From positions 14,767,040 through 14,831,039 of the forward strand of contig NC_064042.1 of assembly GCF_932526225.1 (NCBI RefSeq): DNA of 64,000 nucleotides, written 5' to 3'. The stretch is from Nematostella vectensis. Lineage: Eukaryota; Cnidaria; Anthozoa; Actiniaria; Edwardsiidae. The translations under genes and the position numbers were made by a program. The first letter of the stretch is position 1, and each line of letters starts with the position of its first letter. A model generated the notes under the pieces. The model saw nothing but the letters and a program-made list of their open reading frames with translations. It searched no databases and was not told the origin of the DNA. Positions 53,491-64,000 of this stretch are shown one piece after another.

Positions 53491-56400
53491 GACAGAAAAA
53501 CGGATAAGAGCACAAAGAAAAACATTAAAAAAATATGTAAATATGTAAATTGTATTTTAGCTCTTTATCTTTTTTCCCAGACACTATAACATGCACAAGT
53601 GATCCTGTGTTGGAGTCGAAAGGTAAGTTATCCTCAACCAAAAAAATCAATTATGGGAGTAAAAACACCTGTGTTACCGATTTCGACATATTCTAGTTCT
53701 ATTTTTATCCAGACTACTGCAACTCGTATTACAAGCCCATCAATAAGTCATCGGGGCACCTAACGAGCCCAGAATTCCCCCAGCCCTCCCCGAACAGGCG
53801 CTGCAGGTGGCTTCTCACCTCGCCGCCTGGGTACCGAGTTCAAGTCATCTTTCGGTGGATCGGCATGGACTGCCTTGACCCTCTCGAGGTCAGCGACACT
53901 AATAGCGGAACGATATCGAAGTATTGTGGATGCTCCGAACTCTCATCGATCGTTTCAAGCTCCTTGTCACTGTGGATTCGGTTCCAGTCCCTCACGCCAC
54001 GGCAGCCAGGGTTTTGGATAACATACAGGAGCATTTGTGAGTGTATTTAGTATATTTTTGTCTGATAAACCTTGCCCTTTCCAGGGATGTATTTTTGTTT
54101 TTATCAGTCATATATGTTTCTAATAATCCACATTTTGTGCCCTTTTAACCAGACCCCTTAGAACCTGTTACTTCTTAGCTGACAGCTTTTTGTAGCCGAC
54201 AAACTAAAAGCTGCTAGCAAACGAAAAGCTGACACCTTTATCATTATGTATTTCGCTGCACTGTGCGGACTCAAAGAAACCCTCGAGTTTTACTCGTTTA
54301 CTGTTACGGCGGATGGCTACGAGGAGCGAAGCGATGAGCCTCTAGCCGCACGGCGAGTTGATTGGCTGGTTGGTTATAATTCTCCGATGGCGCTTTGTGA
54401 TTTGTCACTGATAACACGTGATCTTGTAACTCGCAAAACCGGACGTTTTTCACAACAAATATGGTGGCGACGAGCATTTCTGAAAGGAAATCTATAGAAA
54501 ACTCTATTTCAGAAACCCTCTAATTTCAATTTTTTTTCATATAGAATAATTGAAGAAAGAACAGAATGAGGTCGTGGTTGGATATTTTTAAGGGAAAGAC
54601 GTCGTAATTACAAAGCCGGTTTGTTGAAAAATAAAAAACAACAAACGACGGCGCGTGACTCATTAATATCAAAAACCTAGGCCGTGCAGCCAGAGGCTCG
54701 TCGCTTCGCTCCTTCGCTCGTAGCCAAGACCGGTGTCACAGTAAACGAGTGAATCTCGAGCCTCTGGTACCCAGGGCAACCCAAATGACATCAATAACAA
54801 ATCCCCAAAGCGGTGCCCTGTGGGGTAATGGCTCTAGGTATCTTGAAAGGTAGGGACGTTATTGTTTAAAGTTGATACCCTTACTGCTCTTTTTAATATT
54901 TTGCGGATTCTAGTCGCCGATATGAAACAGGTGAACGCCTTTTGGCTACCGTCATTCAGGATCTTTGAAGCGTATTCATTGGGGCCAGCATTTCTCCAAA
55001 AGGCATTGACCAATCAAAAAGCACCAAATAAAATATTCCATTGGTTTGAACGACGGAAGCCAAAAGCGTTTAAGCAGTTGGAAATAAAAGACGAGAGTTC
55101 ACAAAATATTTAAAAATCGCAGCAATTGAACTTATAGAAAAGATTCTCATTTCCTTTTTTTCGGGCCTCTTTATTATGACTTATTTCAGGGAACGTGCCC
55201 CCGATATTTTAGAAAAAGTATAATGAGATCACCAGTAGGGGCATAACTGTGCCCTAAATATTTTCTTGATGCCCCTGTGTTGTGTCCTCCACTCCCCCCA
55301 CCCCCCCAAATATTTCAAGGCCCGCTACAGCTCTGTATTTATATCAAGATTCGTGTAATCGGTTGCGAAGAAAAGGTATGCCAAGTTTAGTAACTCTTGT
55401 TTGTTCGTAGCCTTGCAAGAGTGTCCGGCTGAGAAAGCAAATTGCGATGATACCTACACTTATGAAGGCTTTGACAGAACGGGACAAATATGCACCGACA
55501 CAGGTAAGACCACGTGCTTGTGAGGCAAGCTTCAGTCATTCATTGTATTTGCTGGGGTAGAGTGGGCAGGCAAAGTTTTCGTAAAAGCCTGGTCCCGTGC
55601 TAGCTGTGGCCCTAAACAGCATGCAAACAAGTACTGTGTGAAGAAGAGCCCCCTTCTAAGAACACTGGCTTGAGGAACCCTTGTTATAAGAACACCATGC
55701 CATCTCTATAAATTTTTACCCCATGATTAAGTAGACCAAGTTAATGAGGATATTGGAAGGATATAACGTTTCTTTAAGAGGCATCTTAGAGTACGCCGAG
55801 TTTGTAATGATATTAATCTTAAAAGAGAAGGCTCAAAGTTAGTTGTGGTGGCCATGTTAGTGAATCTGCTGTCCAGTTGTGAACCCTGGAGGAATAACTA
55901 TGCTCCTCACTCAACTGGAAGTCTTCGACGTCATCTCATCGACTTTAAATAAGGAGAAACTCCCCTCCTCCGATTGAGCCTGTTGATCAACCAATGCAAG
56001 GATTACGGCGTCTCTCATCTTAGAAATGTTTTTCGTTGTTCATATAGATATTCCACCGCCGACATTACCCCCACCACCGACAACAACTCCACCTCCGACG
56101 ACCACTCAGGCAACCACTACGGATCCACCAACTACAACATCTACAGCATCATCAACAACAGTAGCAGCAATAACGTCAGGCGAAGTGTACAGTACGAGTT
56201 CACCAGGAGCAGATACCTTGACGGGTCACCCAGGCGATCCAGTAATCTCTCGGACCAAGGAGCCAGCAGAAAATACTACCGAGGCCACAATGAGACCTGG
56301 CGCAGGGGAAATCTTAACAACCACAAGAAAAACCTCTGTTGGCACAGATGAACCTAGGCGTCCGACTGAACAATTCGTGTTGGGAAAAACAACAAGAGCG

Positions 56401-59400
56401 AGCCAAGTGACCAGCGTGACTACACTAGCGGCAGATACGTCCACAGCAAGCCCACCTTTGACCAAGGGACCAGATGGAAGCACTACAAAAACAACCAAAA
56501 TTCCCGGACCCGGTAAAACCCACATATCCACAGGCAAACCATCTATTACTGATAACACCAAACACAAGACCTCTCCATCAAGGTCATCAGATACGTCCGC
56601 TGGGAAAGCAGAGGGGAAAGGGGGGAAGGATGAAGAGCCGACAATTGTACCGGAAATGACGACACAGGGAGCTGGGTCTTCTGGAACAGGAGAAAGTGGA
56701 ACAGGGACTTCGGATGTACAGAAGACAGAGGGCGGCAGTGGGGATAGTACGGGCGAATCGAAATATGAAGGTAATTAATTGAGGGGTTGTTCGCATGATA
56801 ACGGAATGAGTTTCATACCTGAACGACTTTTGCACTGCGTTCACACGACAACAGTACTGTCAAACACTTAGTTAACGCGCGGGCGTTGTTTTAATAAACA
56901 AGATCGCGCAGGTTTCGCGCAAAACATTGTTTAGCTTATTAGTCGCAATATCTGCATGTCCAGCAAACAATTGGTTTACTTTATTGAGTTGATAAATGGC
57001 TCCAATGTTAAATTCCCCACTTTCATAACGGAACGAAGTTCGTATCGTCATCACATGATACCAGTATATAAAACTCGGCCTAAAACGAAAACCGGGATGA
57101 GTTAATTCCGATACGACGAAAATTTGTGACCGGTATCATGTGAACAGATACAGAGAAATATATGGTATGGGATGAGCCCATTCCAAAATAAAACTCATTC
57201 CGGTATCATATAAACAGCCCCTAAAAAAGGATATGGGATTCCGTCTGCATGCGAAAGGGCCATAGTAAGTGAATATAGGTGTTAATATGTAAATGTCCCA
57301 TTGGTCTTCTACAGAGATTAAACATTGAATCTGCCGTTTATAATTGCTCAAACTCCCCATATAACAGTCAGTAAGCTTCGGTTTGCAAGAAGAGACCCCC
57401 ATTTAACGTCGTCATTTCAGCCACGGGGAAACGGATACACGGTCCCTAATGCACACCTCTGTCAAGGCTTTAAACGAATAATAAAAAAAACTTGATATTA
57501 TTCTCCCAGGCATCAAAGTGATCTGCTCTAAGCAGGACATGGAAGTGAGGCTATACATGGAGTACTTCGAACGGTTATCCATCGACTCACTTAGACTGAG
57601 TGACCGCGCCTGTAAGCCCGTAGTTACAAATGAGACGCTAGTCTTCTTTAAAGTACCGCTGGACGGATGTGGGACGGCTCACAACGTGACAGAAGACAGC
57701 ATCGTGTATTACAACGCCATTGAAGGGGAGAGTTGGGAAGAGCGACACGAGCTTATCACCAGGAAGTATCACGCAAGGTAAGGCTTGGTTCAAATTTGGA
57801 GGGGAGTTAGGCTTGGTACACATTGGAAGGGGAGTTGGGCTTGGTTCACATTATAAGGGGAGTTTGGCTTGGTTCACATTAGAAGAGGAGTTAGGCTCGG
57901 TTCACATTAGAATGGGAGTTAGGCTTGGTACACATTGGAAGGAGAATTAGGTTTGGTTCACATTAGAAGGGGAGTTAGGCTTGGTTCACATTAGAAAGGG
58001 AGTTAGGCTTGGTTCACATTAGAAGGGGAGTTAGGCTTGGTACACATTGGAAAAGAGTTAGGCTTGGTTCATATTAGAAGGGGAGTTAGGCTTGGTTCAT
58101 ATTGGAAGGAGAATTAGGTTTGGTTCACATTAGAAGGGGAGTAAGGTTTGGTTCACATTAGAAAGGGACCTGGGCTTGGTTCACTGTAATAGTGGAGTAA
58201 GGCTTGGTACACATTAGAAAGGGAGTTAGACTTGGTTCGCACTAAATAAAAGTCAGGCATGTGATACTACAAGGAGAGGAAGTTGGCTTGGACCACATTA
58301 TACGCGGTTACGCTCGGTTTAAAAGGGCTCTAGCTTTGCCTCACCCTAAAAGGCAATTTATTCTTGGTTTAAAAGGCTTGGTTTATTTAAAAGCGAGGTA
58401 AGGCAGGGTTCACACTGACACCAAATTGGTGTACAAACTAGAAGAGGAGTCGGGACAAACTGACTCTAAAAGAAATGTGGATTACACTTTTATGTTTATC
58501 AGGCAGACTAGAATAAAACTTATGCCTCGAGGGGCTAAGCGTCGTTTAGCTAAGCGGTAAGGCTTAGTTCACACAAAAAGAGGCTAGCTTTGGTTCACAC
58601 TGTTTTCACTTATCAGGTTTTCGTTTGACTGCAAGTACGCGAGGAAAAGGGTTTTATCGGTCATCAGTTTTTCACCGAGAAAAAAGATCGTCTACTCCAC
58701 TAAAGGTATGCGACGTTCAGACGCACCACCATCATCTAGCCTAAGCTTACAAATTGCTGGTTCAGGTGAAAAAAGACTTGTAAATTAATTCCTTCATTAC
58801 TATTATGCGTTCTGAAAGTAAGTGTGAAAACACATGCTGTTTGCTGGTTCAACGTAACTAAATATATCTTTAGTTAAAACGAAACTTACGCTCTTTGATT
58901 GGTCAAGGGTCTATGTGTTATCAGAGAACACACGCACGTTTTAATTTATCTATATATTTTAAATAGATCTAATTTTTTGTGCGTCTGTCCTTTAATAGAT
59001 GGACAGAAAATGCATACTGCACGGTTTGCTGATTTAGTTTACTGCGCCTCGTTGCGTATTTTTTAGAGGACACACGGAAAGAGATCTATCCGTTAAAGAG
59101 ACCTTGTCAGTTAGACCTTTGTTATTATTTTCTTTTTTACATTAGAACAAAAATAATGAGCTAAAATCTCGAAATAATAATCTAAAAACAAAGTTTAATA
59201 CTTATTTACCAAATTCAATTAAAAAATATGCCTTTTCACACTTGTTACTTTGCTAGGATAACAAAAAGGCGGCTGATAGAGGCTGTTTGAATAACGTGTT
59301 AGAAATACTTGATATGGTCCAATACTGGCCGCATATTCTCTTCCGTTTCTCACGACTGACTTGATTCATTTTCTGTATCCAAATAAACGTGGTAACTTCA

Positions 59401-60835
59401 CATATCTAATGGACCTTTCTCACGACTGACTTGATTCATTTTCTGTATCCAGATGAGCGTGATAACTGACTTGATTCATTTTCTGTATCCAGATGAACGT
59501 GGCAACTTCACATATATAATGGACCTTTACCACACCCCTCGATACCAGAAACCCTTCAACGAGTACCCGGTCCATGTGTTGCTAGGGCAACCGCTGTACG
59601 TGCAGGTGGTCGTCAAGGCGGACGTGAGCCTAGTGGTATTTCTAGACACGTGTCGTGCCACGCCCACTAGCAGCTATGAGGATCCTAGAAGTTATCAGTT
59701 CATAGAGAAGGGGTGAGTGGAAGAATTTCATATTTTATTTAACCGTTAAATAAAAAAAATAAATTTTGCATATCCTATTTGATAGCTTACACGTGTGATC
59801 TTTATCACACTCCCTCTCATACAGCAGCAATAATATATCGCTGAGGTGGCAAATCTTTGCCTCATATCTCACCTACCCCCTAATCCGTCACGCCCACAGT
59901 TCCATTCGTAAACTTGTTTCATTCCGTTTCCAGTTGTTCACGTGACATGACTCTGCAGTACAGCTACACCATGTCAGCGGTCCAACAGTTTAGTATAAGC
60001 GCTTTTCGATTCGTTAATATGACCGGCTCGTCCAAAATCTATCTCCACTGCCTTGTTCATGTTTGCCCGAGGTCACAGAATGATTCCGTCTGCGCTCGCG
60101 GATGCAATGACGGGAGACAGCGGAGAGCTTCTATTGAACAGGTGCAGTCCCTGGATGTCTTAACCTTGGGACCACTGAATCTATTCGAAGATAATTCAGG
60201 TGAGTTGGATTGAAAACGCGCTTTCACAATGACCAAAATAGTGTTTACGAAAACCTATCTTTACCACCTAGGGCTATCCGTCTTGCCCTTGACATCAAAG
60301 CTCTCGCTTCTCCATCACTTACCATAGCTCTGATTTTATTTCTGTTTATTCATTCCGAGGGTTAATTATCGTTTTCGCGCATTTAGCGCTTTTTCGTAGC
60401 GAAATTTAGACTTCAGCCCTAGATGATCACCATATAAATCAGCTACATTTCAGATTAAACGACTTTTTTAACAAATGACAAAAAGGTCAGTACACCTCTT
60501 TCGTTTCTCGAAAGAGAAAAAGAAAGTCTCTTGTGGATGCTAAAACCCTAACTTTCGTTTGGTTTTCCTTGCTTATATATTGTGTGAACATTTGAATGGA
60601 CAGAAAAAGTCTAGCTCCTCAAACCCAATCCTCTTCTTTTGCTTTCTCCACAGGCCTCCCGCTAGCCAGAAGCCGCCGTAATGAGGCCCTTGTTGTTTGG
60701 CTATCCGTGGCGTTGCTATGTGTGATTGTCATCGCTCTTGTCACCGCAATCGTCATGGTAACGATAAGGAAAAGGCCACGCCCAGTAGCAGCCCATAATA
60801 AGCAATACATATCTATAACAGACTCTAGTCTCTGA
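49823..60835 (+). CDS. CUB-CUB-mucin-ZP domain transmembrane protein, eleven exons
   Basis: The exons are 49823-49886, 52881-53252, 53581-53622, 53713-54036, 55411-55503, 56048-56770, 57510-57777, 58617-58705, 59493-59712, 59934-60199 and 60654-60835. All ten joins keep phase (mostly phase 1) and give 880 aa. Order: signal peptide (MHQIVTVFLAVVF), a CUB domain (FPSGHRPTDCAWQITAP, LTIYDGVSD), a second CUB domain (LTSPEFPQPSPNRRCRWLL), a short Cys-rich exon, a 240-residue Thr/Pro/Ser mucin-like exon, then a ZP module starting IKVICSKQDMEVRLYMEYF with PLDGCGT and, in ZP-C, TCRATPTSSYED and IYLHCLVHVCPR. GRQRRAS is a furin-type site after ZP-C. The last exon holds a TM helix (WLSVALLCVIVIALVTAIVM) and a short tail. 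ZP proteins polymerise after this cleavage, so an apical or matrix fibre protein is likely. Each domain is on its own phase-1 exon set, which permits shuffling. Confidence 0.93.
49887..52880 (+). other. Intron 1 of the CUB-ZP gene
   Basis: The donor is GTGAGT at 49887 and the acceptor TACATTCCAG ends at 52880. It is 3 kb of AT-rich sequence with no recognised element. Confidence 0.6.
53257..53505. repeat. GACA/GACG tetranucleotide microsatellite
   Basis: About sixty tetranucleotides alternate in blocks of GACA and GACG. It lies four bases after a splice donor in intron 2 of the CUB-ZP gene. Thr/Asp/Arg- or Ser/Val/Cys-rich frames here are artefacts. Confidence 0.97.
54282..54760. mobile_element. 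MITE-like element, about 480 bp, inverted arms of about 75 bp
   Basis: CTCGAGTTTTACTCGTTTAC at 54282 and GCTACGAGGAGCGAAGCGAT at about 54317 are matched inversely at 54741-54760 (GTAAACGAGTGAATCTCGAG) and about 54695-54725 (CGTCGCTTCGCTCCTTCGCT). The arms differ by small indels. No coding capacity. Confidence 0.75.
54936..55068. mobile_element. Short inverted-repeat element, sister of 24631-24779
   Basis: CGCCTTTTGGCTACCGTC at the left and GACGGAAGCCAAAAGCG at the right form the ends. The interior CATTGACCAATCAAAAAGCA is shared with the element at 24631. Confidence 0.7.
55504..56047 (+). other. Intron 5 of the CUB-ZP gene
   Basis: The donor is GTAAGA at 55504; the acceptor TTCATATAG ends at 56047. 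Nothing recognised. Confidence 0.6.
56771..57509 (+). other. Intron 6 of the CUB-ZP gene, with a dispersed-repeat-like core
   Basis: Words such as ATAACGGAATGAGTTTCATA (about 56799), CATAACGGAACGAAGTTCGT (about 57024) and ACTCATTCCGGTATCATAT (about 57190) recur in both orientations, suggesting a decayed inverted-repeat element. No exon. Confidence 0.5.
57778..58616 (+). repeat. Degenerate minisatellite in intron 7 of the CUB-ZP gene
   Basis: Units of about 27-30 bp with the core GAGTTAGGCTTGGTTCACAT followed by TAGAAGGG run from about 57779 to 58240, with unequal lengths and many substitutions. The array begins at the splice donor itself (GTAAGGCTTGGTTC). Confidence 0.88.
58706..59492 (+). 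other. Intron 8 of the CUB-ZP gene
   Basis: The donor is GTATGC at 58706 and the acceptor CTGTATCCAG ends at 59492. The 3' end includes the tandem copies of the exon start described at 59348-59530. The remainder is AT-rich. Confidence 0.65.
59348..59530 (+). repeat. Three tandem copies of the 3' splice site and exon start of CUB-ZP exon 9
   Basis: TGACTTGATTCATTTTCTGT followed by ATCC occurs at about 59357, 59427 and 59467. Copy 1 (59348-59417) continues AAATAAACGTGGTAACTTCA, so its acceptor AG is lost. Copy 2 has an intact acceptor (TATCCAG|ATGAGCGTGATAAC) but reaches TGA after five codons. Copy 3 is the real exon 9 start (CAG|ATGAACGTGGCAACTTC). Confidence 0.92.
60200..60653 (+). other. 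Intron 10 of the CUB-ZP gene
   Basis: The donor is GTGAGT at 60200 and the acceptor TTTCTCCACAG ends at 60653. No recognised element. Confidence 0.65.
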
Positions 60836-61215
60836 TAGTCCGTTGTTATTATATTGTTGTCATTATCATTTTGTAAATATGATTAAATTCGGGCCAGGAT
60901 ATGTTCTTTTTATCTTCAAAGTACGGGGAAGGAAAGCGAGTTATAATTCAAGGAAGCGAATTATATATTTTGCCATTACTAACATCTGAAAACCATATCA
61001 AAAACATCAATGATTGAAACTCACATTTAAAACAAAATCCTTTATTCAACTTCTAACATATAGTTACATTTTAACAAATTATACTACAGATTATATTTTA
61101 AAAAATATTCAATTGATAACAAGAACTAGAAAATGTATAACGTAGTAAAAATGATTAAAACATTTTCTAAAAGTAAACACCATATCGAAATTTAAAGGAG
61201 TCAGTTTAACTTTGG
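60836..61215. other. Shared 3' region of two convergent ZP genes
   Basis: 380 bp between the stop codons of the CUB-ZP gene (+) and its paralogue (-). No clear AATAAA is seen for the plus-strand gene. Confidence 0.5.
61041..61046 (-). terminator. Poly(A) signal of the minus-strand ZP gene
   Basis: AATAAA on the minus strand, 170 bp after the TAA at 61216. Confidence 0.55.
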
Positions 61216-63628
61216 TTACTCGTCGGCGACTACCAGCAAGTCATGCTTGCCATTCATTGGACGACGTCTGATCACCATGACAACGACAAGGACGAGGACA
61301 AAGGCAATCAGAGCTAGCACTCCGGCCGTGATTGCGATGATCGTGACCAGGCCGACATTGCCACTGGGCGGGTTTGCTGCGGGCGCTGAGAATACAATGG
61401 AAATATTTTTACAAAGTTTTTAGACAATGTTTAGATGGTCTACCCCGGCCATTTGTCCGTCTGCTATGAGTCAATAGTCTTGTTTTTAATTCAATCGCGG
61501 AGCAGTGAGTTCAGGCGATTTACCAGCGAAATCATCAATAATTCACCTGTTTGTGCTAGGTCTGAGCCCACTGGGATTTTTATGATGCTGCTATATGCGA
61601 AAATATCCGTCTTCCAATCTGTCTTTCATCTTTTTTTTCTGTCCATCTGTGTATCTTGTATTCTGCCTGCCGCCAGTGTGACTTTATTTGTCCATTCATT
61701 TGCTGTTTGTCTGTCCGTCCGTCTGTCTCTCTATCTTTTTACGGTCCGTCAGTCTGTTTCTATCCTTTACCGTCCGTCCGTCTATTTCTCTATCTTGTTA
61801 CCGTCCGTCCGTCTATCTCTCTATCTTTTTACCGTCCGTCCGTCTATCTCTCTATCTTTTTACCGTCCGTCCGTCTATCTCTCTATCATTTTACCGTCCG
61901 TCCATCGATCTCTCTATCTTTTTACCGTCCATCCGTCTATCTCTCTGTCTTTTTACCGTCCGTCCGTCTATCTCTCTATCTTTTTACCGTCCGTCCGTCT
62001 ATCTCTTTATATTTTTACCGTCCGTCCGTCGATCTCTCTATCTTTTTACCGTCCGTCCGTCTATCTCTCTATCTTTTTACCGTCCGTCCGCCAACCTCTC
62101 AATCTTTTTACCGTCCGCCTCTATCTCTCTATCTTTTTACCGTCCGTCCGTTTGTCTATCTTAGCATACATACCCGATGCCTGCTTGGTCTGACTTGCGC
62201 GGCGGATCGGTCCTAACGAAAGCTTGTAATCAAACTCGTCCACTACCACTGCCGACCTCCTTCGCCTCCCTCCGCCAGACCTGGGACACCCCGCAGCACA
62301 GCGCGAGTCCTTATCCCCCTGGCGACAGGCCACCACCTCACAGTGGAGGTACACGTCGTTGTAGTCGGGGAGGAAGCGGAACGCGCCCATGCTGAAGCGC
62401 TGTGCTGCAGTCTCAGTGTGCTTCAGCTGAACCGTCGAATCCGTGGCACAACTGCGCACAAAAAAGTACTTTTTATCAGAAATACATTGCTCGTAACAGA
62501 CCCTGGTAAGTGACGGCTCAATGACTCGGCTTGCCTACTGGGGGAGCTGAAGTATCAGGCCCGTACCGAGGATTTTTCTTGGGGGGAGGGGGTGCGGAAT
62601 CCGAAAAAGTGGACCTTATTTTTTTTCGGGGGTTGGGGGGGGGGGGAGAGGGTGAGTTCAAAGAGGGATTTTTTTTAATGCCTTTGCCGTATCTCCACTG
62701 GACGTTTATTGTCGGATTTGGCTTCATACCATAGTCATCTAGCTTGTGCTTTATAGTTTTGTCCCCTGCGTACGGGCCTGAGTATCAGCCTTGCAATGGC
62801 AATGATTAACCAAATGCAGCATTCTTTAACCATATTTTTTTCAGTAAATACTGATGACTCATCACCACACAGAAGCTTTCACAGCATTGTTATCCATCCC
62901 ATATTCAGGGGCTTTAGGGGGGGGGGGGGGGGGGGGGTTTCAGGATTGAATTGATAGGGATGCCCGTCAGGAGATTTGAAAAATACCCCCAAAAATACCT
63001 GCACACCAAAAGTTGCTACCCTCAAAATACCCCGGAAGCCCTAAAAAAATTCTTATAGAAAAGCCTATTTTCTCTCAAGTACTCCCAATAGTATACCTGA
63101 GGCCCGATTTTGAGCCCTAAAAAAATTCCCTATCAGGTCGACATGGGAACAACCCCCACTACCCCCAAACCCCCCTCCCCCCCCCCCCCCCCCCCCCCCC
63201 CGGGCTTAGGTGTTATGGTTTTCATTCCCCGAATATGTCCGCTTTTTGAGCCGTCGACTTTTCCGAACGAGATTTGCAGGTCAGGCAAATTGACCTTTGA
63301 TGGACTTGTATACTAAGTTTGAATAATTAGGTTCTGGTGCAAATGTGAGGTTAATCTAATTTTCTAGCCCTAGCTATTTTGATCTAAATATTATCTACAT
63401 ATACCTACCTGTCGTTGATGAAGACATATCGCGGCATGTCCTCGTAGCCGGAGGTGGGTGTGGCGCGGCAGTGTAGGGGGGCCACGGCGAGCTTAGAGTC
63501 ATTCGACTGCACCCTCACCTCCAGGTACATGCGGGAGCCCACGCCGATCTCCGCGGGGTAGCTATGCTTTTGCTTGTAGTCGCTGCTCTTGTACAGGTCC
63601 ATGAAAAAGGTGAAGTTGCCAAAAGACG
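61216..63628 (-). CDS. ZP domain transmembrane protein, 3' exons only (gene runs off the right edge)
   Basis: Three exons are visible: 63628-63409 (first part of ZP-C), 62451-62174 (rest of ZP-C with processing site) and 61385-61216 (TM and tail). Phases 2 and 1 agree, and the upstream intron is phase 1. The readings SFGNFTFFMDLYKSS and LHCRATPTSGYED align with exon 9 of the CUB-ZP gene (GNFTYIMDLYHTP, TCRATPTSSYED). VYLHCEVVACRQGDK aligns with its exon 10. GGGRRRRSA is a strong furin-type site, followed by a TM helix (LIAFVLVLVVVMVI), RRR and a tail ending VVADE. Exon sizes and phases match the CUB-ZP gene exactly in order, so the two are tail-to-tail paralogues. The domains upstream of ZP cannot be known from this window. 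Confidence 0.9.
61386..62173 (-). other. Last intron of the minus-strand ZP gene, containing a 31-bp minisatellite
   Basis: The donor is GTATGT at 62173 and the acceptor TTCTCAG ends at 61386. It holds the minisatellite at 61735-62155. Confidence 0.75.
61735..62155. repeat. 31-bp minisatellite, about 13 copies
   Basis: Units of ACCGTCCGTCCGTCTATCTC followed by TCTATCTTTTT. All three forward frames stay open over several units (Ser/Leu/Tyr/Pro-rich), purely from the repeat. Confidence 0.95.
62452..63408 (-). other. Intron of the minus-strand ZP gene with long G and C runs
   Basis: Contains G-rich stretches at 62578-62650, a G-run at about 62917-62937 and a C-run at about 63174-63200, with CCCCCAAAAATACCTGC-type degenerate repeats between. 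No exon is recognised. Confidence 0.6.
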
Positions 63629-64000
63629 CTTAGGGAGAGAACGCGGAAAAAAAGGATCAATCGGAGCGAGCAGAATTCAACTTTAATAAATCAATAAACT
63701 GCCCAGCCAACAGCCATTCCAAATCATTCAATCAGTAAAGCAAGCAAACATAAGCATCAAGGATTCTGGATAAACATTGTGCGGGGCCAGTTAAACCACC
63801 CATCAACTTATCAACCCCAATCAATCAATCAAACATCATTTAGGTATACTGAGATATTTGCATCAATTTTATTCAAAGTATCGGCTTATATTTTTTATGT
63901 CTGCTGTATTCATGTGATTGGTCGACGTCTCTTGGTCTTGTAAAGAATGTCAATCAACCACTCTTTTGTTGTTATTTACATCTGAAAATACAGCGGTCTG
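63629..64000 (-). other. Intron of the minus-strand ZP gene up to the right edge
   Basis: Begins upstream of the acceptor CTCTCCCTAAG at 63629. No further exon is visible before 64000. Short AATCAATCAATC repeats lie at 63700-63835. Confidence 0.5.

Larger units (their letters stand above)
54037..55410 (+). other. Intron 4 of the CUB-ZP gene, carrying two inverted-repeat elements
   Basis: The donor is GTGAGT at 54037 and the acceptor TTGTTCGTAG ends at 55410. It contains the elements at 54282-54760 and 54936-55068, plus a degenerate GTGCCCCCGATATTTTAGAA stretch (about 55197) similar to 47606-47650. Confidence 0.6.

Noticed and set aside
53235-53589. Long Thr/Asp/Arg or Ser/Val/Cys frames
   Set aside because: Product of the GACA/GACG microsatellite inside an intron.
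57720-57950. Reading frame running from the ZP exon into GLGSHYKG-type units
   Set aside because: It reads through a splice donor into the intronic minisatellite; the ZP frame needs the donor at 57778.
61435-62216. Overlapping Ser/Leu/Tyr-rich frames up to 252 codons
   Set aside because: All three forward frames are open because of the 31-bp minisatellite; they lie in an intron of the minus-strand ZP gene.

Overview
The window looks like nuclear DNA of an anthozoan cnidarian, probably a sea anemone close to Nematostella. The reasons are short exons with GT/AG introns, AT-rich intergenic DNA, a BEL/Pao retroelement, Harbinger-type remnants, many short inverted-repeat elements, an intronless Shaker-type K+ channel, and extracellular genes with phase-1 introns (PAN, F5/8C, CUB, mucin, ZP). 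This is inference from gene style; no species can be fixed by eye. Exon joins were built by hand from splice consensus and phase.

Left part (1-7.3 kb): a decayed BEL/Pao retroelement runs in from the left edge and has lost its integrase catalytic core. It is followed by a two-exon minus-strand gene for a small PB1/ubiquitin-fold-like nuclear protein, and by a wrecked Harbinger unit with a Myb/SANT-like protein (+) facing a transposase N-terminal fragment (-).

7.8-21.2 kb: a foldback element; a four-exon secreted PAN + F5/8C (discoidin) gene with a single in-frame TGA close to its natural end; a 4.9-kb array of about 165 copies of a 30-bp repeat with 2.3-kb higher-order structure; a MITE; and one broken ABCC-transporter exon.

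22.0-30.0 kb: an apparently intact eight-exon gene for a type II membrane-anchored DUF885 metallopeptidase-like protein (823 aa), with a furin-type site just outside the membrane.

32.3-44.9 kb: an intronless Shaker-family Kv subunit lacking the third S4 arginine and the second proline of the S6 PXP motif, as expected of a regulatory (silent) subunit; a 2.4-kb array of a 20-bp repeat flanked by diverged copies of the same unique sequences; a Crypton-like exon remnant; and a three-exon minus-strand gene for a single-pass membrane protein with almost no ectodomain and a long Ser/charged tail.

47-64 kb: a tandem duplication that carries a 286-bp TTA-flanked MITE in each copy; a complete eleven-exon CUB-CUB-mucin-ZP-TM gene (880 aa); and, tail-to-tail with it, the 3' half of a paralogous ZP-TM gene on the minus strand. 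Both ZP proteins have a basic processing site between the ZP domain and the membrane, so they are probably released or polymerised matrix proteins. The exon carrying the first part of ZP-C in the complete gene is preceded by two decayed tandem copies of its own 3' splice site.

The genes do not form one pathway. The shared theme is cell-surface and extracellular proteins embedded in DNA rich in minisatellites and inverted-repeat elements.
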